Source: an uncultured Fibrobacter sp.
GTDB lineage: Bacteria > Fibrobacterota > Fibrobacteria > Fibrobacterales > Fibrobacteraceae
DNA: 33,800 bases
NCBI RefSeq assembly: GCF_947166265.1
Contig: NZ_CAMVDO010000029.1
Span: forward strand, 1-33,800
Direction of reading: 5' to 3'
This document shows positions 8,378 to 15,764 of the stretch, piece after piece (the first letter of the stretch is position 1; every line of letters starts with the position of its first letter). The notes under the pieces were generated by a model. It was not told the DNA's origin, ran no database searches, and worked only from the letters and a program-made list of their open reading frames with translations. The translations under genes and the position numbers were made by a program.

Positions 8378-8404
8378 AAAAGTCGCGACATTGTCGCGAC
8401 TTTT
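8378..8404 (-). terminator. Bidirectional hairpin terminator
   Basis: Arms 8378-8390 and 8392-8404 (AAAAGTCGCGACA and its complement) form a 13-bp stem with T-tracts on both strands. It lies 37 bases beyond the stop of the minus-strand gene at 8441-9142 and probably terminates it. Confidence 0.75.
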
Positions 8405-8440
8405 TAGCTTGTATGCAATTACTTTCGTTGCTTTGAAGAA

Positions 8441-9142
8441 TTACTTCTTCTTGGATGCCTTCTTGGCGCCCTTCGGAGGATGGACGGCGATCTTCTTCAC
8501 GCTTTTGTCTTCTTCCTTGGCGAGTTCAGCTTCTTCGGTTTCGAAGATTGCCTGAGCCTGACGGAGTGCGTCGGTCGGGTCGACTTCGATTGCTTCGGAG
8601 GCTTCGTCTACGAGTTCGGCAAAGTCGTCATACCAGTCGGCAAAAATTTCCACTTCGAGGTGGTCGACACCCGGAACGGTGAGGCGTGCGCCACAGGCTT
8701 CGCCCACGCGGTCGAGGTACTTTGCCATCTGCGGCTTCAAAAGCGTAAGGTCGAGGCCGTCGAGGTCTTCGGGTTCAAAGTAAACGCCATCGACATCGGA
8801 ATCGTCGTCATCCTTGGCCTTCTTCTTAGACTTCTTGTCTGCGCACTTGCCGCACTTGCACTGTCCGTCGCAGCATTCTTCGTTTCCGTACAGGGCCATG
8901 TATTCTTCGTCGTCCATGCCGCTGTCGTAGTAGAATTCATCTTCTTCGAGGTACAGGGTTTCGACAAAGATTCCCTTAGCGCCGAGCGTCTTTGCTGCGG
9001 CAATGAATTCCTTGAGGTCGCCGCCGAAGTAGCGGGTGGTTTCCATGTCTTCGTTCAGGGTCTGAACGGGAATGGGGGAGAGCTTCTGCTTCTTGAGGTA
9101 GTCGCAGATTTCGTCACTGATGGATTTCTGAATCTTAGCCAT
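8441..9142 (-). CDS. Cytoplasmic acidic protein with a Cys cluster, function unknown
   Basis: A 233-residue protein I do not recognise. There is no signal peptide. Residues 1-85 look like a compact alpha/beta domain (SISDEICDYLKKQ, ETTRYFGGDLKEF, TLGAKGIFVETLYLEEDEF). A cysteine knot follows at about 88-99 (ECCDGQCKCGKC), then a Lys-rich and Asp-rich spacer (KKSKKKAKDDDDSD). A second acidic domain (about 117-205) follows, and a basic tail ends AKKASKKK. The five clustered Cys could bind a metal; that is inference. The start is supported by AGGAGA nine bases upstream. It is downstream of dapA on the same strand, but a 155-bp gap with hairpin repeats separates them, so co-transcription is uncertain. 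Confidence 0.85.
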   Translation of the reverse strand: MAKIQKSISDEICDYLKKQKLSPIPVQTLNEDMETTRYFGGDLKEFIAAAKTLGAKGIFVETLYLEEDEFYYDSGMDDEEYMALYGNEECCDGQCKCGKCADKKSKKKAKDDDDSDVDGVYFEPEDLDGLDLTLLKPQMAKYLDRVGEACGARLTVPGVDHLEVEIFADWYDDFAELVDEASEAIEVDPTDALRQAQAIFETEEAELAKEEDKSVKKIAVHPPKGAKKASKKK

Positions 9143-9166
9143 GGGATTCTCCTAGGTAAAATAGAC

Positions 9167-9218
9167 TAGAGGCGAGAGAACGCTTCGCAACTGCGTTGCT
9201 TTGCTACAGACGAGAGAA
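9167..9218 (+). repeat. GACGAGAGAAC hairpin repeat, copy C (plus orientation)
   Basis: TAGAGGCGAGAGAAC is followed by a stem-loop with core GCAAC-TGC-GTTGC (9187-9199), then TACAGACGAGAGA. It is the same element as copies at 9255-9300 and 24001-24042, but in the opposite orientation and with a different stem sequence. Confidence 0.7.
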
Positions 9219-9254
9219 ATTTTTTTGAAAAGATTAAAATGATTTATTTAGCAA

Positions 9255-9300
9255 TCTCTCGTCTTTCGTCTGTAGCCGCGTAGCGGCGTTCTTTCGTCTA
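9255..9300 (-). repeat. GACGAAAGAAC hairpin repeat, copy A, starting at the dapA stop codon
   Basis: On the minus strand: TAGACGAAAGAAC, then stem GCCGC-TAC-GCGGC (9275-9287), then TACAGACGAAAGACGAGAGA. The first three bases are the dapA stop codon. Stem sequence differs from the other copies while pairing is kept. Confidence 0.75.
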
Positions 9301-10254
9301 AACGTGGTACTTCTTGAGGCTCGGGGCCTTTTCGTTGATAAGCTTCATAATGCGTTCGACCGCTTCGACGCCGTGGGCGGTATCCTTCACGCTTACGAGC
9401 GGCTGGAACAGCGGGCTGTTGAACAGCGTGCCGAGCGGAATCGGGTTCTTGCGGCAGAACGTGATGTCGATGTAGTCGCGGGCTGCAATCTGCAGGTCGT
9501 GCGCCTTGATCTTGTCGCCGGCCTGGTGTGCCTTGTACAGGTCCACGAAAATCTTTGTCGCCTCAGGAATGTTTCCGGTTGCGCTCACGATACCCGTGCC
9601 GCCCATTTCGAGCAGGTCTGCGAAGAGTCCGTCTTCACCGCTCATCACGGCGAAGTCCTTGCCCTTCGTTTCCTTGATCACGCGCATCGTGTCTTCGTGG
9701 TACTTTTCGCCAAAGCCGAATTCAACGGCCTGCTTGAGGCCGATGATGTTCTTGTCTTCGGCAAGTTCAATCAGGGTGTCGGGGTGTACGTAGCTGGAGG
9801 TACGGCCCGGAACGTTGTAAATCACGATCTTTGCGCCCGTTTCGCTGCTCAGCGTACGGTAGTGCTTCAAAAGGCCTTCCTGCGGCGGGTTGTTGTAGTA
9901 GCCAGTGACGCAGAGGACTGCCACCGGGGCAATCTTCTGAACGTTTTCGATCATTTCGATAGATTCGCGGGTGCAGTTGGAACCGGCGCCGGCAATCACG
10001 GGCACACGGCCGTCCACATAGTCGAGCGTAAACTTGATGATATCCAGGTGCTGCTGCGGAGAAACCGTTGCACTCTGACCCGTGGTCACGGCAGGGAGCA
10101 CGCCACTTGCGCCGTTAGCGATCACGTCGTCGATCATCTGGCCCATCTTCTTGTAGTCGATGGAGTTGCGAAGGTTCTTGGGATCGTCGTTCTTGAGCGG
10201 GGTGAACAACGCGGGGAAAACACCAGTAAGTTGAGAAGCGTTAGTAATCTGCAT
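9298..10254 (-). CDS. dapA: 4-hydroxy-tetrahydrodipicolinate synthase (DapA family)
   Basis: A 318-residue class I aldolase-type TIM barrel. DapA condenses pyruvate with aspartate semialdehyde in lysine and diaminopimelate synthesis. Visible family residues: TTG in the loop GVLPAVTTGQ (about residues 54-63), the Tyr of GYYNNPPQEG, YNVPGRT (catalytic Tyr and substrate-binding Arg), and the Schiff-base Lys in NIIGLKQA. The usual TTGE reads TTGQ here. Length is slightly above the usual 290-300 aa. Because the family also includes N-acetylneuraminate lyases and sugar-acid aldolases, the substrate is inferred; the Arg of GRT favours DapA. Its stop codon is the first codon of a hairpin repeat. Confidence 0.85.
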   Translation of the reverse strand: MQITNASQLTGVFPALFTPLKNDDPKNLRNSIDYKKMGQMIDDVIANGASGVLPAVTTGQSATVSPQQHLDIIKFTLDYVDGRVPVIAGAGSNCTRESIEMIENVQKIAPVAVLCVTGYYNNPPQEGLLKHYRTLSSETGAKIVIYNVPGRTSSYVHPDTLIELAEDKNIIGLKQAVEFGFGEKYHEDTMRVIKETKGKDFAVMSGEDGLFADLLEMGGTGIVSATGNIPEATKIFVDLYKAHQAGDKIKAHDLQIAARDYIDITFCRKNPIPLGTLFNSPLFQPLVSVKDTAHGVEAVERIMKLINEKAPSLKKYHV

Positions 10255-10309
10255 AGTGATTATAATATAGTATTAGACGGAAGGTGAAATTTTGGGGATA
10301 GGGAAAATA

Positions 10310-11092
10310 TTACTCTTTTCGGGGACATTCGATGGTGTTGGTGGTCATGAAACAACGTCCTTCGTCTGTCGTTTCCACGCAAAGCTCTTCGCCGTAGTCG
10401 CAGTTGACGGCGAAATCGTATCCTAACGAAGGCTTGTCCTCTAGGGTGTCGGGAACGCTTTTCCCAGCCTTTTTACGGTCGTAGGCACCATCCCTAAGAT
10501 AGGTGACTCCGTTGTCGCAATTGATGACTTTGAGCGAGTCCCCGTCTTCCAGAACAATTTCGTTGTTGTAGCAGTAAACCTGACAGTAGCCGCCTTCGCA
10601 AGTTTCGAGGGTGTATCTCTTGCTGAACTTTTCTTCGTCTATGTTCGATCCGTCTGAGCAGGTGTACATGATGATACTCGTACATTCTGTTAAGGTACAG
10701 GCGGAGACGTAATGCTTGGCGCAGGAGTTCCCGTCTTCACAGTGGTAAGACTCTAGGTAGATGGTGTTTTGAATCGTGAGGTTAGAATAGATGCCTTTGC
10801 ATACGATCAGCTCTCCGCTTGGATTATCAAAATTGGCGTTATCCGAGGAACTGTTCGGTTGGTTCGGTTGTGTTGCCGCCGAAGAACCGGCAATGTCTGA
10901 ATGGTTAGTTTGTTCTGAACCTGAGCTTTCGGTCTTTAAGGAGGGCGAAGACGATGTGTTAGAGGCGGATTCCTGTCCGGAGCTGTAGTTTTGGTCTTCG
11001 GAGTTGCTTGGGGAGCTAGAATTGTCGCCGCATGCGCTAAAGTTCACTGCTAAGGGAATCAGGAATAAGGGGAATAGGGTGTTTTTGAACAT
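10310..11092 (-). CDS. Cys-rich, Ser-rich lipoprotein of unknown function
   Basis: A 260-residue protein with a lipoprotein signal (MFKNTLFPLFLIPLAVNFSAC, lipobox Cys at 21). A Ser/Asn-rich linker (about 24-90) leads to a C-terminal domain with about fourteen cysteines, many in acidic loops of the form C-x-D/G (HCEDGNSC, YTCSDGS, NCDNG, NCDYGEELC). These suggest disulphides or a repeated small fold in the periplasm or on the outer surface. No catalytic motif is seen. The layout resembles the other Fibrobacter lipoproteins in this window. It is divergent from the phosphohexomutase gene at 11181. Confidence 0.82.
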   Translation of the reverse strand: MFKNTLFPLFLIPLAVNFSACGDNSSSPSNSEDQNYSSGQESASNTSSSPSLKTESSGSEQTNHSDIAGSSAATQPNQPNSSSDNANFDNPSGELIVCKGIYSNLTIQNTIYLESYHCEDGNSCAKHYVSACTLTECTSIIMYTCSDGSNIDEEKFSKRYTLETCEGGYCQVYCYNNEIVLEDGDSLKVINCDNGVTYLRDGAYDRKKAGKSVPDTLEDKPSLGYDFAVNCDYGEELCVETTDEGRCFMTTNTIECPRKE

Positions 11093-11180
11093 AAGACGCC
11101 ATCGTAAGGGTTTTCTTTGCCGATAGAAAATAGATTTTTTTTCTAAATTTTATCCGTAAAACTTTAATATAGGAACCCCT

Positions 11181-12794
11181 ATGGAAAACATTACGCAGAT
11201 TTGGAAAAAGATTCAGTCCCCCGAATTTAACCCGGCTACCGATATGGGCCTGGTTGAACAGGTTAAGCAGGTTGCCCTGACCTCGCAGGAAAGTGCCAAG
11301 GTGAGCTTTGGTACGTCCGGCTGGCGCGGCGAAATTGGTTCCGAATTTACGCTCCGCAACCTCCAGGTGGTGGGCGCTGCCATTGTGCGTCTCTATAAGG
11401 AAGCTACTCCTGAATTGTTCGCCTCTCTCGGCGTGAAGGATTTTGCCGAACTCCAGAAGCGTGGCGTGGTCGTGGGTCACGACAACCGCTTGCTCGGTCA
11501 CGAATTCTGCGAAGCCGTGGCTGACCAGTTTGCAAAGGCCGGCGTTAAGGTCTACTACGGTGGCGAAATGCCGACTCCGGAATTTTCCGCCTGTATCGAA
11601 ATGCTCGGTGCCGCCTGCTCCATCAACATGACTCCGAGCCACAATCCGAGCCACTACAACGGCATCAAGTTCAACCCGGCCGACGGCGGTCCTGCCGGTC
11701 CGGAAATCACGAACGTCATCACCAAGCTTTCTAACGAAATGATGGCCACCTGGAAGTTTGAACCGGTGGGCAAGGTTGACTGGGAAATCATCGACTCCCT
11801 CAAGATCTACAAGGAATTCCTTGTGAAGCAGGGAACCATCAAGTTCGACCGCATCAAGGACTTTATCAAGAAGGGCCGCCTCACTCTCGTTTGCGACCAC
11901 GTGCACGGTTCTACCCGTCGCCGTCCGGCCGCACTCCTCGACAATCCGGAATGCCTCATCACGCTCCGCAACGAAGACGATTCCCTGTTCGGCGGTATCG
12001 CTCCGGAACCGTCCAGCAAGAACCTCGAAAAGGTCCGCAAGGTTCTCGACGAAAGCAAGTCCTGGTTCCGCCTGGGCGCCATCTTCGACCCGGATGGTGA
12101 CCGTATCCGTTTCTACGACGGTACTCGCGAAATCGATATGAACCAGTTCGGTGCTATCGCTTTCCACTACATGGCTACCTGGCGCAAGGAACAGGGCTGT
12201 GTCGCTAAGTCCGTCGCTACTTCTAACTTTGTGAACATCATCGCCGAAAAGCTCGGCGTACCCGTGATGGAAACTCCGGTGGGCTTCAAGAACTTCCGCC
12301 CCTGGCTTTCCCGCAACGCCAAGCAGAAGGCTCTCGTCGCTTTCGAAGAATCCGACGGTATTTCTGGCCTCAACAACACTCTCGAAAAGGATGCCCAGTT
12401 CGGCCTCCTCATCGCTCTTGAAATCATGGCGGTGACCGGCAAGAACCTCGGCGAATACCTCGACGCTTTGTACGAAGAATATGGCCGCTTCTACCCGACA
12501 CGTTCCGGTTTCGAAGTGGATAAGTCCCTCGTGGGTGAACCCCTGAAGGCTAAGGTGAACGCTATTGCCGATATCGCGAAGCCGGGTGCTAAGGTCATGG
12601 TCGGTAACAACGAAAAGACCGTGAAGCAGCTCCTCACGCTCGACGGCGTGAAGGTCATCTTCGACGACGATTCCTGGATGCTCGTGCGTCCGTCCGGTAC
12701 GGAACCCAAGGTCCGCATCTACACGGAATGCCGCAACCCGGATGAAAAGGATCCGATGTTCGAGGCAGCGAAGGCTCTGTTCTTCAAAAATTAA
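11181..12794 (+). CDS. Phosphoglucomutase/phosphomannomutase family enzyme
   Basis: A 537-residue alpha-D-phosphohexomutase, which interconverts hexose-1- and hexose-6-phosphates through a phosphoserine. The four signature loops are present: TPSHNP with the catalytic Ser (about residue 153), DPDGDR for the metal (about 297), EESDGIS for sugar recognition (about 392) and RPSGTEPKVRIY for phosphate binding (about 505-516). The N-terminus carries FGTSGWRG, also typical. Glucose versus mannose specificity cannot be told by eye; EESDGIS leans towards glucose. It would feed glycogen, exopolysaccharide or nucleotide-sugar synthesis. It heads an apparent operon with the genes at 12819 and 13656. Confidence 0.92.
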   Translation: MENITQIWKKIQSPEFNPATDMGLVEQVKQVALTSQESAKVSFGTSGWRGEIGSEFTLRNLQVVGAAIVRLYKEATPELFASLGVKDFAELQKRGVVVGHDNRLLGHEFCEAVADQFAKAGVKVYYGGEMPTPEFSACIEMLGAACSINMTPSHNPSHYNGIKFNPADGGPAGPEITNVITKLSNEMMATWKFEPVGKVDWEIIDSLKIYKEFLVKQGTIKFDRIKDFIKKGRLTLVCDHVHGSTRRRPAALLDNPECLITLRNEDDSLFGGIAPEPSSKNLEKVRKVLDESKSWFRLGAIFDPDGDRIRFYDGTREIDMNQFGAIAFHYMATWRKEQGCVAKSVATSNFVNIIAEKLGVPVMETPVGFKNFRPWLSRNAKQKALVAFEESDGISGLNNTLEKDAQFGLLIALEIMAVTGKNLGEYLDALYEEYGRFYPTRSGFEVDKSLVGEPLKAKVNAIADIAKPGAKVMVGNNEKTVKQLLTLDGVKVIFDDDSWMLVRPSGTEPKVRIYTECRNPDEKDPMFEAAKALFFKN

Positions 12795-12804
12795 TAAGTG
12801 ATTC

Positions 12805-12812
12805 AAGGAAGG
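12805..12812 (+). promoter_or_regulatory. Ribosome site AAGGAAGG selecting start 12819
   Basis: AAGGAAGG lies 6 bases before ATG 12819. A GTG in frame at 12798 would put this site inside the coding region and spoil the signal peptide, so 12819 is preferred. Confidence 0.75.
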
Positions 12813-12818
12813 TTCCTG

Positions 12819-13625
12819 ATGAAAAAACTTATCGCAGTTCTCTTTCTCGTTTTTGCGGTTGTTTGTCCTGCGCAGTCGCTTAAGCCTGAATTCCAGGCTT
12901 TTTCGGGTGCGCTCCTCAAGCTCAAGAAAGCGGAGAAAGGTTATCACAAGTTCCGTTTGACGGTGGATGTGAATCCGTGGGCTTTCCAGGCCGATGGTGA
13001 AGTCCAGGCTCCGGGCGGTGATGGCGATGCCCTGATTACGGGCCTTTTCGATGGCGATGTCTACGCAGTGCTCGCTTATGTTCCTTCTACGGCGGCTGGT
13101 TCCGACGGCAAGGAATATCAGGTGGGTCTGTTTGACATCATGCTCTATTTCGACGAGGAACCGACCAGAATTCGTAACCTGCGCTTTAAGCTTTTGCCTC
13201 CTGCAAACGACGAATGGGCGATGGGTATCTTGAAGGATGCTCTGGAATCCGGTTCGCTCCTAGGTAATGTGTGGGGCGGCAAGTACGACAAGGCGATCAC
13301 CAAGGCGTCTGCCGATCCGATGGACAAGGCGAAACTTCGCGCCCTTCAAAAGAAGAATTCCAAGAGAATGGATGACGACGGTACGATTTCGACTCGCAAG
13401 CGCCGTGTTGAGGCTAGCGATGACGAAGAAGTCACCCCGAAGAAGAAAAGGAAGGCGGCGATGGAAGATGACTCTTCGATTAACAAGCGCAAGCGCCGCG
13501 TCGAAGCCGAAGAGGAACCTGCTCCGACCAAGAAGAAAAAGAAGAAAAAAGTTTCTGGTGACGAATGCGACGATCCGAGTCTCTCTGTCAAGGAAAAGCG
13601 TCGTTGCCAGCTGAAGAACAAGTAA
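12819..13625 (+). CDS. Exported protein with a highly basic repeated tail
   Basis: A 268-residue protein with signal peptide MKKLIAVLFLVFAVVCPAQS, then a folded domain (about 22-175) rich in beta-strand patterns, for example KFRLTVDVNPWAFQADGEV. The tail (about 180-268) contains two KRRVEA units followed by acidic patches and Lys runs (PKKKRK, KKKKKKK). It is a real coding region: the signal peptide is intact and the site at 12805-12812 fits. It lies 24 bp after the mutase stop and 30 bp before yebC, so the three are probably co-transcribed. Function is unknown; the basic tail could bind polyanions such as cell-wall polymers or nucleic acid. Confidence 0.82.
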   Translation: MKKLIAVLFLVFAVVCPAQSLKPEFQAFSGALLKLKKAEKGYHKFRLTVDVNPWAFQADGEVQAPGGDGDALITGLFDGDVYAVLAYVPSTAAGSDGKEYQVGLFDIMLYFDEEPTRIRNLRFKLLPPANDEWAMGILKDALESGSLLGNVWGGKYDKAITKASADPMDKAKLRALQKKNSKRMDDDGTISTRKRRVEASDDEEVTPKKKRKAAMEDDSSINKRKRRVEAEEEPAPTKKKKKKKVSGDECDDPSLSVKEKRRCQLKNK

Positions 13626-13655
13626 TTTTTAACTAAAACCAATTAGAGGTAATCT

Positions 13656-14399
13656 ATGTCCGGTCACTCCAAATGGGCCACCACCAAACGCAAGAAAGCC
13701 AAGACTGACGTTGCTCGCGCCAAGGCTTGGAACAAGTTGATCAAGGAAATTTCCATTGCTGCTAAGCTCGGCGGCGGCAACCCCGACGCAAACCCGCGTC
13801 TCCGCGCTGCTATTCTTAAGTCCAAGAGCCAGAGCTTGCCGACCAAGAACATCGAAAGCGCCATTGCCAAGGGAACGGGTGCAAACTCCGGTACCGAAAT
13901 GACGGAACCGCTGTACGAAGGACGCGGCCCGGCCGGCATCGCCATCATGGTGCAGTGCCTCACCGACAACAAGGTCCGTACCGTTGCCGAAATCCGCAAC
14001 ATCTTCAACAAGAACAATGGTGCCATGGGTGAATCCGGTTCCGTTTCTTGGGCCTTCACCTACAAGGGCGTGATTATTGTTGACGCTGAAAAGTATCCGG
14101 AAGACCAGGTCATGGACCTCGTTCTCGAAGCCGGTGCCGAAGACATGTCCACCGAAGACGGCGTGCATGAAATCTCCACCAGCCCCGAAGCTTTCGACGC
14201 CGTTTCCAAGGCTCTCGAAGCTGCCGGTATCGAAATGATGAGCGCAGAAATCACCTACGTCGCTAACGACCCGGTGAAGCTCGGCCATGACGATGCCCAG
14301 AAGCTCCTCAAGCTTATCGACAAGTTCGAAGACCACGACGACGTTCAGGACGTTTACCACAACGCCGAAATCGACGAAGCCGACATGGACGTTGAGTAG
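13656..14399 (+). CDS. YebC/PmpR-family regulatory protein
   Basis: A 247-residue member of the YebC/TACO1 family, opening with the signature MSGHSKWATTKRKKAKTD and keeping the GGNPDANPRLR segment and the PLYEGRGPAGIAIMV block. Family members act as DNA-binding regulators in some bacteria and as translation factors that relieve ribosome stalling in others; which applies here cannot be read from sequence. Length matches the family. An AGAGGT site precedes the ATG. It is the last gene of the 11181-14399 unit and is followed by a strong terminator. Confidence 0.95.
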   Translation: MSGHSKWATTKRKKAKTDVARAKAWNKLIKEISIAAKLGGGNPDANPRLRAAILKSKSQSLPTKNIESAIAKGTGANSGTEMTEPLYEGRGPAGIAIMVQCLTDNKVRTVAEIRNIFNKNNGAMGESGSVSWAFTYKGVIIVDAEKYPEDQVMDLVLEAGAEDMSTEDGVHEISTSPEAFDAVSKALEAAGIEMMSAEITYVANDPVKLGHDDAQKLLKLIDKFEDHDDVQDVYHNAEIDEADMDVE

Positions 14400-14505
14400 T
14401 CCGTAAGGCGAGTGATGCGGGATTGCTTGCAATCCCATATCCGAGCCGAAGGACAGACGCTGAAGCCGAAGGCGTAAGCGTCAATAGTCCGAAAGGCGAA
14501 AAATC
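14400..14505. repeat. Stem-loop-rich intergenic repeat after yebC
   Basis: Contains GGGATTGC-TT-GCAATCCC (14419-14436) and a GACGCT/AAGCGTC pair with GAAGCCGAAGGCG between the arms. The stuttered GCCGAAGG wording suggests a dispersed palindromic repeat. No gene is visible. Confidence 0.45.
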
Positions 14506-14507
14506 TA

Positions 14508-14552
14508 AAAATGTAAAAACCGGATGCTTTAGGCATCCGGTTTTTACATTTT
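14508..14552 (+). terminator. Intrinsic terminator after yebC
   Basis: Arms 14508-14527 and 14533-14552 are perfectly complementary over 20 bp. The GC core CCGGATGC is flanked by A/T tracts, giving a bidirectional intrinsic terminator. Confidence 0.88.
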
Positions 14553-14567
14553 ATCCATAAAATTTTA

Positions 14568-14595
14568 TTGACAAATTATCTTTTGCTGATAAAAG
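14568..14595 (+). promoter_or_regulatory. Possible promoter of the lipoprotein gene at 14638
   Basis: A perfect TTGACA (14568-14573) is followed after 16 bases by TAAAAG, a four-of-six match to a -10 box. A strong AAAGGAGG ribosome site sits just before ATG 14638. Confidence 0.4.
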
Positions 14596-14637
14596 TGTCT
14601 ATATTAAGGGAGAAGGTGTTAAGGAAAAGGAGGAAAC

Positions 14638-15741
14638 ATGAATATTCGTAGGTTTGTTCGTCTGGGCAGTTTGTCTGTCGCATCCTTGTTTTGGGCAAGT
14701 TGCGGTAGTGATTCGAGTTCGCAGGTTTCTGCATCGTTAGCTCCTGAGCCAGACTCTTCGGCCGATGCCGTTAAGAGTAGCTCGAGTGAAGAGGAGTCGG
14801 CTAATTCATCTGCAACGTCGGCGGAGGAATCGAGTTCATCCGAACAGCCCACTTCCTCAAGTGCCGAAATCGCATCTTCGGCAGACGAGGAGTCTAGTTC
14901 TTCTGACGAGGAGATTTCTTCCAGTTCCGAAGCGACAAGTTCGTCGAGTGAGGAACTGCTTCGGTTGGCTAGAGACACTTCTGTAACTTGCTCAACGTTC
15001 CAGAAAGTGGAAGAATTCTGCCCTACATCTTCAGAACCTTACTATTCCTGTACAGATTTGCAGGAGTTCCTGAAAAAAGACACTACGGTTTCGGAAAAGA
15101 TCCTGGATGCCTGGGAAGAAAAGCTTATGTCGTGCGATGCCTATCCTAGAGATGAGCCACTTTATGGAATCATCTCCCGCGTCTGCCCCCATTATGCAGT
15201 AGCTTATCTTAAATGCTCCGATGGTAAGACATACAAACTGTACAAGAACGAAGATGGACTTGCCTATACCACCGAAAAGGAGTATTACGCGACTCACAGC
15301 TCAAGCTCCGTTGCCGAAAGCTCTAGTTCCAGCGCAGAGCCGGAGGATCTAGTCACGAATTGCCCGCAAGATTCTTTCGCAGTGTTTGCGGATATTCTTG
15401 CCGATGTACAGAAGGAACTGTACGAAATTTTTGCGAAGGAATTAGACGAAAATGATGCCTTGCCCGAAGCAAAAAAGGCATACCTGGCTAGCATCCTAGA
15501 TCGAGAAAAAAAGACGATGAACGGGAATCTGTTTCCCTACTATTCTGCAGGTGAAAATTATAACATAGAACATACGCAAGTGTATAATTCGGAATATTGG
15601 TTCGAGGGCTATATCGCGAAACTCAAAACCTGTGCAGGGGGAGAGCCCGAAACGACTGCTCTCTACCGTGAAACATACGATGAGATTCTCCAGGAATGTC
15701 TCGGTTTGATTCGTGATGAATTGAACAAGATTACGGAATAA
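14638..15741 (+). CDS. Ser-rich lipoprotein of unknown function
   Basis: A 367-residue lipoprotein with signal MNIRRFVRLGSLSVASLFWASC (lipobox Cys 22). A long linker of SSS blocks mixed with Glu/Asp follows (about 25-110). The C-terminal region (about 115-365) is Cys-containing (SCTD, SCDAY, VCPHY, KCSDG) and is interrupted by a second Ser stretch (about 221-235, SSSSVAESSSSSAEPED). The two halves share patterns such as TC/NC-x-x-x-F and short helical blocks, suggesting a duplicated small domain. No enzyme motif is seen. It has its own promoter-like sequence and a very good ribosome site. It is convergent with the amidase gene, with only 23 bp between stops and no terminator seen. Confidence 0.82.
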   Translation: MNIRRFVRLGSLSVASLFWASCGSDSSSQVSASLAPEPDSSADAVKSSSSEEESANSSATSAEESSSSEQPTSSSAEIASSADEESSSSDEEISSSSEATSSSSEELLRLARDTSVTCSTFQKVEEFCPTSSEPYYSCTDLQEFLKKDTTVSEKILDAWEEKLMSCDAYPRDEPLYGIISRVCPHYAVAYLKCSDGKTYKLYKNEDGLAYTTEKEYYATHSSSSVAESSSSSAEPEDLVTNCPQDSFAVFADILADVQKELYEIFAKELDENDALPEAKKAYLASILDREKKTMNGNLFPYYSAGENYNIEHTQVYNSEYWFEGYIAKLKTCAGGEPETTALYRETYDEILQECLGLIRDELNKITE

Positions 15742-15764
15742 TAGACTCAGGCTTCTCGCGAAAT

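Noticed and set aside
9304-10287. 327-codon plus-strand frame opposite dapA
   Set aside because: Antisense shadow; dapA has clear catalytic motifs in the other direction.
10255-10309. Riboswitch between dapA and the lipoprotein gene
   Set aside because: Only 55 bp of AT-rich sequence, too short for a lysine riboswitch and without its conserved features.
11037-12947. 636-codon open frame on the minus strand
   Set aside because: It lies opposite the phosphohexomutase, which has all four family motifs. The antisense frame is low in recognisable motifs, rich in His/Val/Glu, and reflects codon bias of the real gene.
14400-14505. Structured non-coding RNA after yebC
   Set aside because: Stem-loops are short and stuttered, like dispersed intergenic repeats, and lie before a plain terminator.
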